Origin: DATHTC01 sp035456465
GTDB taxonomy: Bacteria > Actinomycetota > Thermoleophilia > Gaiellales > Gaiellaceae
Direction of reading: 5' to 3'
Assembly (NCBI GenBank): GCA_035456465.1
Contig: DATIDD010000032.1
Span: 1 to 64,000 of the forward strand
Length of the DNA: 64,000 nucleotides
Under the pieces are notes generated by a model. That model searched no databases and was not told the origin of the DNA. It saw nothing but the letters and a program-made list of their open reading frames with translations. Of this stretch, positions 31,931 through 40,151 are shown in pieces (position 1 is the stretch's first letter; each line of letters begins with the position of its first letter). The position numbers and the translations under genes are program-made.

Positions 31931-32431
31931 CTAGGCCTGCGCGGCTCGGAGCAGCAGGAGGCCGACGATCGTCTTCGCGTCGTCGAGCTCCGCGGCGCGC
32001 GAGACGGCTTCGTCGACCGGCAGCGACACGAGCTCGATCGCCTCGTCCTCGTCCGGCGCGGCCTCGCCCGGCTCGACGTCCTCGGCGAGGAACAGCGTCA
32101 TCCGCTCGCGCAGGAACCCGGGCGACGTCCAGAAGACGGCGAGCTCGCGCCAGCGGCCGCCGGTGAGGCCGGTCTCCTCCCGCAGCTCGCGCCGGGCCGT
32201 CTCGAGCGGCTCCTCGCCCTCGTCGACCGTCCCGGCAGGCAGCTCGAGCAGCACTGCGCGGGCCGCCTCCCGGCGCTGGCGGACGAGCACGACCCGGCCG
32301 GCTCGGTCGACGGCGACGATCGCCACCGAGCCCGGATGCTCGACGAGCTCGCGCTCGGCGCCGCCCCAGCGCTCGACGACGACGCGGAGGAGCGTGCCGT
32401 CGTAGGCGATGCGGGAGTCGTCCGGCTTCAT
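31931..32431 (-). CDS. NUDIX hydrolase, ADP-ribose pyrophosphatase type
   Basis: A 166-residue NUDIX protein with the box GTVDEGEEPLETARRELREETG and the preceding LLELPAG typical of ADP-ribose pyrophosphatases. It probably hydrolyses ADP-ribose or a related nucleoside diphosphate sugar. ATG overlaps the upstream aldo/keto reductase stop (ATGA). In mycobacteria a NUDIX gene of this type also lies just after pyrG, so its position in this run is conserved. Confidence 0.9.
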   Translation of the reverse strand: MKPDDSRIAYDGTLLRVVVERWGGAERELVEHPGSVAIVAVDRAGRVVLVRQRREAARAVLLELPAGTVDEGEEPLETARRELREETGLTGGRWRELAVFWTSPGFLRERMTLFLAEDVEPGEAAPDEDEAIELVSLPVDEAVSRAAELDDAKTIVGLLLLRAAQA

Positions 32432-33204
32432 CGGAGCGCGAGTCGCTCCACGTACCCGCGCTCCTCGGGGCCGAACCAGGGCGGCTCCCCGGCGGCAGCG
32501 TTCTCGGCGGTGCGAGGCGGCCGCGAGGTCGCGGGGATCACGACGTCGACCCGGCCGTCGGACAGCGCCCACTTCAGCAGCGCCTGCGCCCAGGTCTCGA
32601 CCCCGAACGCGCGCAGCGGCTGGAGCTCGGCCTCGCGCGGGAGCCGGCCGACGAGCCGCCCCGAGCCGAGCGGGCGCATCACGATCACGCGGACCTCGAG
32701 CTCGGCTGCGAGCGGCAGCAGCTCGCGCTCGACCTCGCGCTCGAGGGGCGAGTAGGGCAGCTGGACGACGTCGAAGCGGCGGGTGCGCAGCGCACGGGCG
32801 AGCTCGCCGAACGCGGATGCCGCGTAGTGCGTGACGCCGAGCAGGTCGACGCGGCCGGCGTCGCGCTCCTCCTCGAGCCAGGACAGGTGCTCCTCCCAGG
32901 CCACGAGGTTGTGGACCTGCTCCACCTCGACGCGGCCGAACCACCCGAGCTGGCGGCGGTACTGCGCGCGACCGTCCTCGACGGACGGCGTCCAGATCTT
33001 CGTCGCCACGCCGACGCGATCGCGCCGCCCCGCGAGCGCCGCACCGAGCGACGCTTCGGCGCCGCCGTACATCGGCGACGTGTCGACCACGCGCACGCCG
33101 GCGTCGAGCGCGGCTCCGACCACGTCGCGGGCGAGGGCCTCGTCGTCGTCGAACGTCCTCCAGGTGCCGAGGCCGACGACCGGGCCGAGGCGGCGCTCCT
33201 CCAC
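32428..33204 (-). CDS. Aldo/keto reductase
   Basis: A 258-residue TIM-barrel oxidoreductase, shorter than the common 310-330. It shows GLGTWRTFDDDEALARDVV, the Asp/Tyr region VVDTSPMYGGAEASLG (catalytic Tyr in SPMYG), Lys in VGVATKIW, and the downstream LLGVTHYAAS with His. NADPH-dependent carbonyl reduction is expected; substrate unknown. GTG start follows immediately after the DUF3866 stop; its own stop overlaps the NUDIX ATG. Part of a four-gene metabolic run. Confidence 0.85.
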   Translation of the reverse strand: MEERRLGPVVGLGTWRTFDDDEALARDVVGAALDAGVRVVDTSPMYGGAEASLGAALAGRRDRVGVATKIWTPSVEDGRAQYRRQLGWFGRVEVEQVHNLVAWEEHLSWLEEERDAGRVDLLGVTHYAASAFGELARALRTRRFDVVQLPYSPLEREVERELLPLAAELEVRVIVMRPLGSGRLVGRLPREAELQPLRAFGVETWAQALLKWALSDGRVDVVIPATSRPPRTAENAAAGEPPWFGPEERGYVERLALR

Positions 33205-34182
33205 CTAGGTCCCAGCCGCGAGCCGGCCGGCCGCGTACGCCGCCGCGAAGAACCACGGGTCGTCGTCCGGCCCGCGCCCCATGTGCTCGAGCGGCAGGCC
33301 GTCGCAGGCCTCGCGCCAGCCCGACACGTCGACGTCCTCGCGCTCGCCGAGCCACACCGGCGGCTCGAGCCCGTCGGGCCACGCCACCCGGGCGCGGGCG
33401 ACGCACAGCGCGAGCACCGCGCGCGTGTGGTGCGAGACCCCCTGGTGGCGCTCGCGCGGGTCGCCGTGGGAGACGCGGACGGCCAGGATCGCGTCGCCGC
33501 CGAGCGCCGCGGCCGCGTTCACCGCGTCCGCCGCCGCGGTGCCGCCGTGGCCGAGGCGCGATCCGGTGCCCACGACGCCCGGGCCGATCGCGACGACCGC
33601 CGCGTCGGCGCCCTGCGCCCGTGCCCATGCCAGCGCGGCGGGCACGCTCGCGCAGGCGACGTCGCCGTCGAGGCACGCACCGGCGGCGACGGCGACCTCG
33701 ACCAGCCCCCGACCGCGCAGCGCGCGCACGGTGTCGGAGAGCGAGACCGGCAGCGCCCCTCCGGGCGCCTGCACGTACGCGACCCGCCGCCGCGCCAGCG
33801 CCGCGCACACGGGCGCGAGCTGCGAGTGCAGCGAGCAGCAGACCACCGGCATCCCGTCGAGGCGCTCGGCGAGCGGGCCGTCCTCCTCGGCGTGGCGGAC
33901 CGCGACCTGCACCGGCGTGTACGGGAGCTTCATCACGTGCGCCCCGGCGTCGGCGGCGAGCCCGAGCCCTCGCGTGAGGTTGGCGTGGAGGACATCGAAG
34001 CCGCCGGAGCCCAGCGCGAGCGCCCGCGCCTGCTCGTTCACGACCACGTCGTCGCCGGCCTCGACGGGCCCCGTCAGCCGCGGGTAGGCGACGCACGGGA
34101 CGCCGTCGACCTCGAGGCGGACGAGCTCCTCGAGGCGCTCGACCACGCTCGTGACGACGCCGCGCCTAAGCGAGAGCGGCAT
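33205..34182 (-). CDS. DUF3866 family protein
   Basis: A 325-residue protein that I recognise as DUF3866. Notable conserved-looking segments: VNEQARALALGSGGFDVLHAN, MKLPYTPVQ, VVCCSLHSQLAPVCAAL, AIGPGVVGTGSRLGHGG and VSHGDPRERHQGVSHHT, rich in His, Gly and Asp, which suggests an enzyme with a nucleotide or metal site. No function is known to me. Its ATG overlaps the end of the M20 peptidase by 17 bases and its stop abuts the aldo/keto reductase, so it is translated as part of this operon. Confidence 0.85.
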   Translation of the reverse strand: MPLSLRRGVVTSVVERLEELVRLEVDGVPCVAYPRLTGPVEAGDDVVVNEQARALALGSGGFDVLHANLTRGLGLAADAGAHVMKLPYTPVQVAVRHAEEDGPLAERLDGMPVVCCSLHSQLAPVCAALARRRVAYVQAPGGALPVSLSDTVRALRGRGLVEVAVAAGACLDGDVACASVPAALAWARAQGADAAVVAIGPGVVGTGSRLGHGGTAAADAVNAAAALGGDAILAVRVSHGDPRERHQGVSHHTRAVLALCVARARVAWPDGLEPPVWLGEREDVDVSGWREACDGLPLEHMGRGPDDDPWFFAAAYAAGRLAAGT

Positions 34183-35290
34183 GCCGCGCCTCCTCGACGA
34201 GCGCGAGCGTCACGTCGACCATGCGGTCGAGGTCGGCGACGGCCACGTGCTCGTCGGGCGTGTGGATCTCGGCCATGCCGTTGGCGAGGTTCACGCAGGG
34301 CAGCCCGCGCTCGTTGAAAACGTTCGCGTCGGCGCCACCCCCGGTGAGCGCGTACTCGGGCGCGAAGCCGCACGCCCGCAGCGCGGCCCCCGCGAGCCGC
34401 ACCGGGAGGTCGTCGCGGCGGAAGCGGTAGCCCCGGTACGTCTCCTCGATCCGCGTCTCCACCTCGCAATCCCCCGCCTGCGCGGCGAACGCGATCGAGT
34501 CGAGCATCTCCTGCACCACGTCGCCGAGCTTCCGCTCGTCGTGCGACCGCGCCTCGGCCTCGAACTCGCACCACTCCGGGACGATGTTGCGGGCCGTTCC
34601 GCCCGAGACGACCCCGACGTTCGCCGTCGTCTCCTCGTCCAGCCGTCCCAGGCGGAGCTCCGCGATCGCGCGCGCCGCCGCGGCGACGGCCGAGCGCCCG
34701 TCCTCGGGCGCCATCCCCGCGTGCGCCGGCCGTCCGTGGAAGCGGACGTGCAGCGACCGCTGCGTCGGTGCGCCGAGGACGATCTGCCCGATCGGCGCAG
34801 CCTGGTCGTAGACGAACCCGACCTGCGCCGCGAGCCGGCTGCGGTCGAACGCGTAGGCGCCGAGGAGCCCGACCTCCTCCTTCGGCGTGAACAGCAGCTC
34901 GATCCCCGCGTGCGGCCGGTTCTCCCGCAGTACCGTCGCGGCCGCGACGAGCATCGCCGCCACGGCGGCCTTGTCGTCGGCGCCGAGGATCGTGCCCGCG
35001 GCGTTGCGCACCACGCCGTCCACGACGACCGGCTCGATCGTCCCCTCGACGGGCACCGTGTCGAGGTGGGCGCAGAGGAGGATCGGGACGCCGGCCGCGC
35101 CGTCGGTCGGAGGCAGCCGCGCGAGCAGGTTGCCGGTGTCGCCGCCGACAGCCGCTGCCGCGTCGTCCTCGTCGACCTCCAGCGCGAGATCGCGCAGGTA
35201 CCGGGAGACGAGCTCGGCGGCGCCGCGCTCGGCGCCGGGCGGCGTGGGAACCGCCGCGAGCTCGAGGAACAGCTCGAGCGCCTCGTCCAT
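34166..35290 (-). CDS. M20-family metallopeptidase (PepT-like)
   Basis: A 374-residue di-zinc aminopeptidase. Metal and catalytic motifs: LLCAHLDTVPVEG (His, Asp), ILGADDKAAVAAML (bridging Asp), LLFTPKEEVGLLGAYAFD (catalytic Glu and ligand), and the C-terminal LTGGGADANVFNERGLPCVNL region with a later His in MAEIHTPDEH. The VTLALVEEA tail closes the catalytic domain. PepT-like members cleave tripeptides. Encoded 13 bases after pyrG on the same strand and overlapping DUF3866. Confidence 0.9.
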   Translation of the reverse strand: MDEALELFLELAAVPTPPGAERGAAELVSRYLRDLALEVDEDDAAAAVGGDTGNLLARLPPTDGAAGVPILLCAHLDTVPVEGTIEPVVVDGVVRNAAGTILGADDKAAVAAMLVAAATVLRENRPHAGIELLFTPKEEVGLLGAYAFDRSRLAAQVGFVYDQAAPIGQIVLGAPTQRSLHVRFHGRPAHAGMAPEDGRSAVAAAARAIAELRLGRLDEETTANVGVVSGGTARNIVPEWCEFEAEARSHDERKLGDVVQEMLDSIAFAAQAGDCEVETRIEETYRGYRFRRDDLPVRLAGAALRACGFAPEYALTGGGADANVFNERGLPCVNLANGMAEIHTPDEHVAVADLDRMVDVTLALVEEARHAALA

Positions 35291-35303
35291 CCGGCGGGTC
35301 GCG

Positions 35304-36947
35304 CTAGGCCCGCGCCCGGAGGGCGACGTCGCTGCGCTCCCGCGCGCGACTCACGGCGGCGCCGACAAAGCCCCGGAACAGCGGCGCCGGCCGCGTCGGC
35401 CGCGACTTGAACTCCGGGTGGAACTGGCTCGCGACGAACCACGGGTGGTCGGGCAGCTCGACGATCTCGACCAGCCGTCCCTCCTGGAAGGTCCCCGACA
35501 CGGTCAGCCCGAGCTCCTCGAGGCGGGGCCGGTAGTGGTTGTTGACCTCGTAGCGATGGCGGTGCCGCTCGTGGACGACCTCCTGCCCGTAGAGCTCCTG
35601 CGCGCGCGTGCCCTCCACGAGCTCCACCGCCTGCGCGCCGAGCCGCATCGTCCCGCCCAGGTCCTCGACCTGCTTCTGCTCCGGGAGGAGGTCGATCACC
35701 GGGTGCGGCGTCTCCGGGTCCATCTCCGTCGAGTTCGCCCCGTCGAGGCCGGCCACGTGCCGCGCAAACTCCGACACCGCGACGTGCATGCCGAGGCAGA
35801 TGCCGAGGTACGGGATCCAGCGCTCGCGCGCGACGCGGCAGGCGAGGATCTTGCCCTCCCACCCGCGGGAGCCGAAGCCGCCGGGGACGAGCACGCCGTC
35901 GACGCGCTCGAGCGTCTCGACGGCCTCCTCGTACGACATGTGCTCCGCGTCGACCCAGGTCACCTCGACGCGGCAGCCGTGGTACAGCCCCGCGTGCTTG
36001 AGCGCCTCGTGCACCGACAGGTAGGCGTCGTGCAGCTTCACGTACTTGCCGACGAGCGCGATCCGGACGGTCTCCCCGTCGAGCGAGCGGATCCGGGCGA
36101 TGAGCTCGTCCCACTCGCCGAGGTTCTCGGGCGGCGGCAGGTCGATCCCGAGGCGCTCGCAGACGAGGTCGTCGAGCCCCTCGTCGCGGAGCACCTGGGG
36201 GATCAGGTACACGTCGGGCACGTCCGGGCTCGCCGCGACCGCGCGCGGGTCGACGTCGGCGAACAGCGCGATCTTGTCGCGGATCTCGCGCGACAGCTCG
36301 TCGCGCGAGCGGGCCACGACGATGTCGGGGTGGATCCCGATGCGGCGCAGCTCGTTCACCGAGTGCTGGGTCGGCTTCGTCTTCAGCTCGCCCGCCGCCT
36401 CGATGTACGGGACGAGCGTGCAGTGGACGTAGAGGACGTTCTCCGCGCCGACCTCGCGGCGGAACTGGCGGATCGCCTCCAGGAAGGGCAGCGACTCGAT
36501 GTCGCCCACCGTGCCGCCGATCTCCGAGATCACGACGTCGGCGGGGTCGTGCTCGGCGACGCGCCTGATCCGCTCCTTGATCTCGTTCGTGATGTGCGGG
36601 ATCACCTGGACGGTCGAGCCGAGGTACTCGCCCTTCCGCTCCTTGCGCAGCACCGAGTACCAGATGCCGCCGGCGGTGTGGTTCGCGTTCCGCGACAGGT
36701 TCTCGTCGATGAAGCGCTCGTAGTGGCCGATGTCGAGGTCGGTCTCGGCGCCGTCCTCGGTGACGAACACCTCGCCGTGCTGGAACGGGCTCATCGTCCC
36801 GGGATCGACGTTCAGGTAGGGGTCGAACTTCTGCACCTGCACCTTCAGCCCGCGCTCCTTCAGCAGCCGGCCGAGCGAGGCGGCGACGATCCCCTTGCCG
36901 AGCGACGAGACGACGCCGCCGGTGATGAAGACGTACTTCGTGGCTAT
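35304..36947 (-). CDS. pyrG: CTP synthase, apparent ATA start
   Basis: A 547-residue CTP synthase: N-terminal synthetase with ATKYVFITGGVVSSLGKGIV (P-loop) and KFDPYLNVDPGTMSPFQHGE, and a C-terminal class I glutamine amidotransferase with Cys in YLGICLGMHVAV and the His/Glu pair in SQFHPEFKSRP. It makes CTP from UTP, ATP and glutamine. The nearest GTG (36842) would remove the P-loop, so translation must begin upstream; the family start aligns with an ATA codon at 36947, five bases after GGAGG and overlapping the upstream TAG (ATAG). No ATG, GTG or TTG exists in frame nearby. A base error turning ATG into ATA is the alternative. Confidence 0.93.
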   Translation of the reverse strand: MATKYVFITGGVVSSLGKGIVAASLGRLLKERGLKVQVQKFDPYLNVDPGTMSPFQHGEVFVTEDGAETDLDIGHYERFIDENLSRNANHTAGGIWYSVLRKERKGEYLGSTVQVIPHITNEIKERIRRVAEHDPADVVISEIGGTVGDIESLPFLEAIRQFRREVGAENVLYVHCTLVPYIEAAGELKTKPTQHSVNELRRIGIHPDIVVARSRDELSREIRDKIALFADVDPRAVAASPDVPDVYLIPQVLRDEGLDDLVCERLGIDLPPPENLGEWDELIARIRSLDGETVRIALVGKYVKLHDAYLSVHEALKHAGLYHGCRVEVTWVDAEHMSYEEAVETLERVDGVLVPGGFGSRGWEGKILACRVARERWIPYLGICLGMHVAVSEFARHVAGLDGANSTEMDPETPHPVIDLLPEQKQVEDLGGTMRLGAQAVELVEGTRAQELYGQEVVHERHRHRYEVNNHYRPRLEELGLTVSGTFQEGRLVEIVELPDHPWFVASQFHPEFKSRPTRPAPLFRGFVGAAVSRARERSDVALRARA

Positions 36948-38131
36948 GACGGCCTCCCCAGCGCGTCGAGGTCGCGAAGCAGCGGCGTGGTCTCGATCAG
37001 CCGCCCGAGGGAGCGGCGCTCGCCGAGGAGGGTCAGGCCTGCGAGCGCTCCGATCGCGATCCAGCGGCCCCGGCCCGTGAGTCGATCCACGGACCTCAAC
37101 CCTAGCATCGCGCCCAGCGCGTTCGACCCGGCGTCCCCGAGCATCGTCACCTCGCGAAGATCGTAGGGGGCGAGGAGGACGGCAGCTCCGGCCGGCGCGC
37201 GAAGCGGCAGCGCGGCGAGCAGGTACGCCTTGAGCGCGCGGCCGGGACGCGTGTCGAGCTGGTTGAGCGCGTTGGCCGACAGGGCGACGAGGAGCGCCGC
37301 CGAGAGGCTGCGGGTGCGGAGCAGGGCGACGAGCGGGATCCCGACGAGCTTCAGCGTCCCGGTCGTCAGCCCGCCGCGCAGGTGCGCGCGGAAGCCGCGC
37401 TCCGGGCCGCTCCAGAGGTCGTCGGCGAGGCCGAGGGCGGCGACCGCGGCCACCGCCGGGTCGCGGCGGAGGCCCAGCGTCCAGCCGACGAGCGGCAGGC
37501 GCAGGCCGCGGAAGTTGACGGCGAGCGGGCCGGCGCCGAGCACGATGTCGCGCAGCTGGCGCCCGCGGTGGACGAAGCCGGGGAGGTCGCGACCGGTCGC
37601 CCGGTGCGCGAGCGGGAGCGTCGTCTCGCCGACCGACAGCCCGGCCCGCGCGGCGTCGATCGTCATCCGCGTCTCCGCGCCGAAGCCCGGCGCGAGCGGG
37701 AAGCAGGCCGCGCGCGCCGCGGGCGAGACGAGGCGCTGCCCCGAGAGCGGCGCCACCGTCTCCCGGCCGGCGAGCGCGAGGATCAGCAGGCGCGCCGTCT
37801 CGCGCGCGATCCCGAAGCCCCCGCCCTCGGCACGCGCGAACGCCGCGACGACCACGTCGCCGTCCTCGTTCAGGAGCGGAGCCAGGTCGCCCCGCAGGTC
37901 GGCGTCCGCGAGCAGCAGCTCCCCGGGCGGCGCGGCGCGCTCGGCGGCCGAGAGCGCCTGTCCCTTCCCCCGCCGCGGGAGCCGGAGCACGACCGCGCCG
38001 GCCTCCTCGGCCTCGTCGGCGGTGCGGTCGCGCGACCCGTCGTCGGCGACGACGACCTCCGCCGCCGGGAACGCCGCCCGGAGCGCGCGGACGGTCTCCC
38101 CCACGCGACCCTCCTCGTCGCGCGCCGCCAC
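36944..38131 (-). CDS. GT2 glycosyltransferase fused to MraY/WecA-like transferase domain
   Basis: A 395-residue fusion. Residues 1-195 are a GT2 glycosyltransferase (AARDEEGRVGETVRAL, VVVADDGSRDRT, the DAD metal motif at 76-78). Residues 205-395 look like the polyprenyl-phosphate sugar-1-phosphate transferase superfamily: LGLADDLW (237-238), TTGTLKLVG, ANALNQLDTRPGRALKA and MLGDAGSNALGAMLG, with several hydrophobic segments. One chain could charge a lipid carrier and extend it. The start is uncertain: GTG 38131 truncates the first strand (AVAVLV lies in frame upstream without a standard start). It sits between mctB and pyrG, and pyrG overlaps its stop. Confidence 0.75.
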   Translation of the reverse strand: MAARDEEGRVGETVRALRAAFPAAEVVVADDGSRDRTADEAEEAGAVVLRLPRRGKGQALSAAERAAPPGELLLADADLRGDLAPLLNEDGDVVVAAFARAEGGGFGIARETARLLILALAGRETVAPLSGQRLVSPAARAACFPLAPGFGAETRMTIDAARAGLSVGETTLPLAHRATGRDLPGFVHRGRQLRDIVLGAGPLAVNFRGLRLPLVGWTLGLRRDPAVAAVAALGLADDLWSGPERGFRAHLRGGLTTGTLKLVGIPLVALLRTRSLSAALLVALSANALNQLDTRPGRALKAYLLAALPLRAPAGAAVLLAPYDLREVTMLGDAGSNALGAMLGLRSVDRLTGRGRWIAIGALAGLTLLGERRSLGRLIETTPLLRDLDALGRPS

Positions 38132-38147
38132 GAGGACGGCGACGGCC

Positions 38148-38993
38148 TCACGGCGTGGCGGGGGCAGGGACGGGCTCCACGGTCGGCATCACGCCGCTCG
38201 GCGCGTCGATCCCGTAGTGGCGGCCCATCGGGTCGCCGGCGAGGAGCACCGCGAGGGAGACGCGGCCGATGCGGGAGTCGACGTTGTTGACGCTGGAGAA
38301 GTCGTCGAGCTGGCGCAGGACCTCGACGAAGGAGGGGTCGGTGCCCGTCTCCTCGACGCCGACGGCCGGGACGGCGCCCTCGAGCCCCTCGTAGAGGCCG
38401 CGGAGGAACCTGGCCGTCTCTCCCTCCTGCGGCGACACCGTCCTCGCGACGACGACGCCGTCGACCTCGCCCTCCATCGACCCGCTCTGCTGCAGCACGA
38501 GCTGGGGCGACAGCGCGTCCCACGTGGGGGTGTCGCTGCCGAAGACGAACTCGCGCCCGAGCGCGCGCCCCACCGCTGCCGCCGAGGCCTCGGGCGGGTC
38601 GAGCTCGTCCTCGAGGCCGTCTGCGACCGGCACCCGGATCGCGCGCTCCCTCGCGATCGTCCCGCCCCCGGCGTCGATCGCGTCGGCGACGTCGTCGCGC
38701 ACGTCCCCGACCGGGCCGACGAACAGGACCGCGACGCGGATCCCGGCGAGCCGGTCGTGCATCACCGCGTCGTAGGTGCGGTTGACGTACACCTCGGCCG
38801 CCTGCCGCTCGTCCACCTGCCGCCGCGCAGCGTCGAGGTCGTCCTGGAGGCGCCCCACCTGCTCGCGCAGCGCCGCGTTGTCGATCCGGCGGTCGAGCTC
38901 CGGGTCCGAGATGGCGACGCCGACGAGGATCCCGAGCACGAGCGCCAGGAACACGGCCGCGAGCGAGACGACGTGGTAGCGGAAGTCGAACAC
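38148..38993 (-). CDS. mctB: MctB-family copper transporter / outer-membrane-channel-like protein
   Basis: A 281-residue protein of the DUF3186/MctB family. One N-terminal membrane helix (FRYHVVSLAAVFLALVLGILVG) is followed by a coiled-coil segment (NAALREQVGRLQDDLDAARRQV) and a globular domain with VAVLFVGPVGD. In M. tuberculosis Rv1698 is needed for copper tolerance; location next to steA, recN and pyrG is conserved with mycobacteria. A TAGGCT -10 seven bases before the GTG start suggests a new leaderless transcript begins here. Confidence 0.87.
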   Translation of the reverse strand: MFDFRYHVVSLAAVFLALVLGILVGVAISDPELDRRIDNAALREQVGRLQDDLDAARRQVDERQAAEVYVNRTYDAVMHDRLAGIRVAVLFVGPVGDVRDDVADAIDAGGGTIARERAIRVPVADGLEDELDPPEASAAAVGRALGREFVFGSDTPTWDALSPQLVLQQSGSMEGEVDGVVVARTVSPQEGETARFLRGLYEGLEGAVPAVGVEETGTDPSFVEVLRQLDDFSSVNNVDSRIGRVSLAVLLAGDPMGRHYGIDAPSGVMPTVEPVPAPATP

Positions 38994-39000
38994 TGCGCGG

Positions 39001-39006
39001 AGCCTA
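39001..39006 (-). promoter_or_regulatory. Leaderless -10 of mctB
   Basis: TAGGCT on the minus strand, seven bases before the mctB GTG at 38993. Confidence 0.5.
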
Positions 39007-39017
39007 GAGACTCGGCG

Positions 39018-40151
39018 CTACAGGCCCAGGGTGTCCTGCACGCGGTTGCCGACCAGCTCCACCAGGTTGCGGAGCGCGGGCGACACCACCACCGCGGCGA
39101 CGATCGCGGCCAGACCGGCGAGCACCACCGCGAGCAGCGGCCACAGCCCCGGGCCGCGCGAGACGAGCCGCGACACGCCCTTCGCGTCGACGAGGATCTC
39201 GCCCACCTTCAGCCGGGTCACGAACGTGGACGACATCCCCCGGCGATTGCGCTCGAGGAACTCCGTCAGGTTGAGGTGGGTGCCGACCGCGACGATCAGC
39301 TCCGCCCCCTTGTCGTGGGCGAGCAGCAGCGCCACGTCCTCCGAGATCCCGGGCGCCTCGATCGTCTGGTACGCGAGCCCGAGCGACTCGAGCCGCGCCG
39401 CGCCCGGAGCGCGGCCGCCCCGGTACGCGTGGCAGACGAGCTCCGCGCCGGACCGCAGCGCCCCGTCGGACACCGAGTCCATGTCGCCGACGATCACGTC
39501 GGGCGCGTAGCCCGCCTCGAGCAGCGCGTCAGCGCCGCCGTCGACCGCGACGAGCACCGGCTTGAAGTCGCGTACGTACGGGCGGACGCTGCGGAGGTCG
39601 CGCTTGAACCCGGGCCCGCGGGCGACGACGAGCGCGTGCCGGTCGCGGAAGCGCGTCGCGAGCGCCGGGAAGGCGATCTCGCCGGCGAGCACGCCGCCCT
39701 CGTCGCGCAGGTAGCGCATGGTGTTCTCGGCGAAGTCCTCGAGCGCCTCCGTCACCCGTGCCCGGCCCTCGTCGAGCGCGCGCTCCAGGTCGTCCTCGCC
39801 GAGGATGCGGCCGCTCGCGAGGCACGTCCCGTTGCGGTACACGCCGGGCCCGCGAACGGTCAGCATCTCGCCGTCCGTGACCGCGTCGAACAGCGCGGCC
39901 CCGGGCACGTCGATCAGGCAGACGCCGCCGCGGACGAGGACGAGCGGGCCCGGGTTCGGGAACCGTCCGGTCTGGGAGTCGGCGACGTTGAGGACGACGC
40001 GGACGCCGGACTCGAGGAGCTCCTCGGCCGAGACGCGGTCGAGGTCGGCGTGGTCGATGATCGCGACGTCGTCCGCCGTCAGCCGCTTGACGAGGTGCTT
40101 CGTGCGCCGGTCGAGCCGCGCGCGGCCGGTGAACTCGACGAAGCTAGCCAC
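39018..40151 (-). CDS. steA: Putative cytokinetic ring protein SteA
   Basis: A 377-residue SteA homologue. The core has VVLNVADSQTGRFPNPGP near the N-terminus and a thiamin-pyrophosphokinase-like region with KPVLVAVDGGADALLEAGY, DVIVGDMDSVSDGAL and APGISEDVALLLAHDKGAELIV, then one transmembrane helix near the C-terminus (LLAVVLAGLAAIVAAVVV). SteA works with SteB in septum formation in Corynebacterium; the partner MctB-like gene follows here. GTG 40151 overlaps the recN stop by eight bases. Confidence 0.88.
   Translation of the reverse strand: MASFVEFTGRARLDRRTKHLVKRLTADDVAIIDHADLDRVSAEELLESGVRVVLNVADSQTGRFPNPGPLVLVRGGVCLIDVPGAALFDAVTDGEMLTVRGPGVYRNGTCLASGRILGEDDLERALDEGRARVTEALEDFAENTMRYLRDEGGVLAGEIAFPALATRFRDRHALVVARGPGFKRDLRSVRPYVRDFKPVLVAVDGGADALLEAGYAPDVIVGDMDSVSDGALRSGAELVCHAYRGGRAPGAARLESLGLAYQTIEAPGISEDVALLLAHDKGAELIVAVGTHLNLTEFLERNRRGMSSTFVTRLKVGEILVDAKGVSRLVSRGPGLWPLLAVVLAGLAAIVAAVVVSPALRNLVELVGNRVQDTLGL

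Noticed and set aside
35304..36842. pyrG starting at GTG 36842
   Set aside because: It removes the GGVVSSLGKG nucleotide-binding loop that every CTP synthase needs; the upstream codons encode a perfect family N-terminus.
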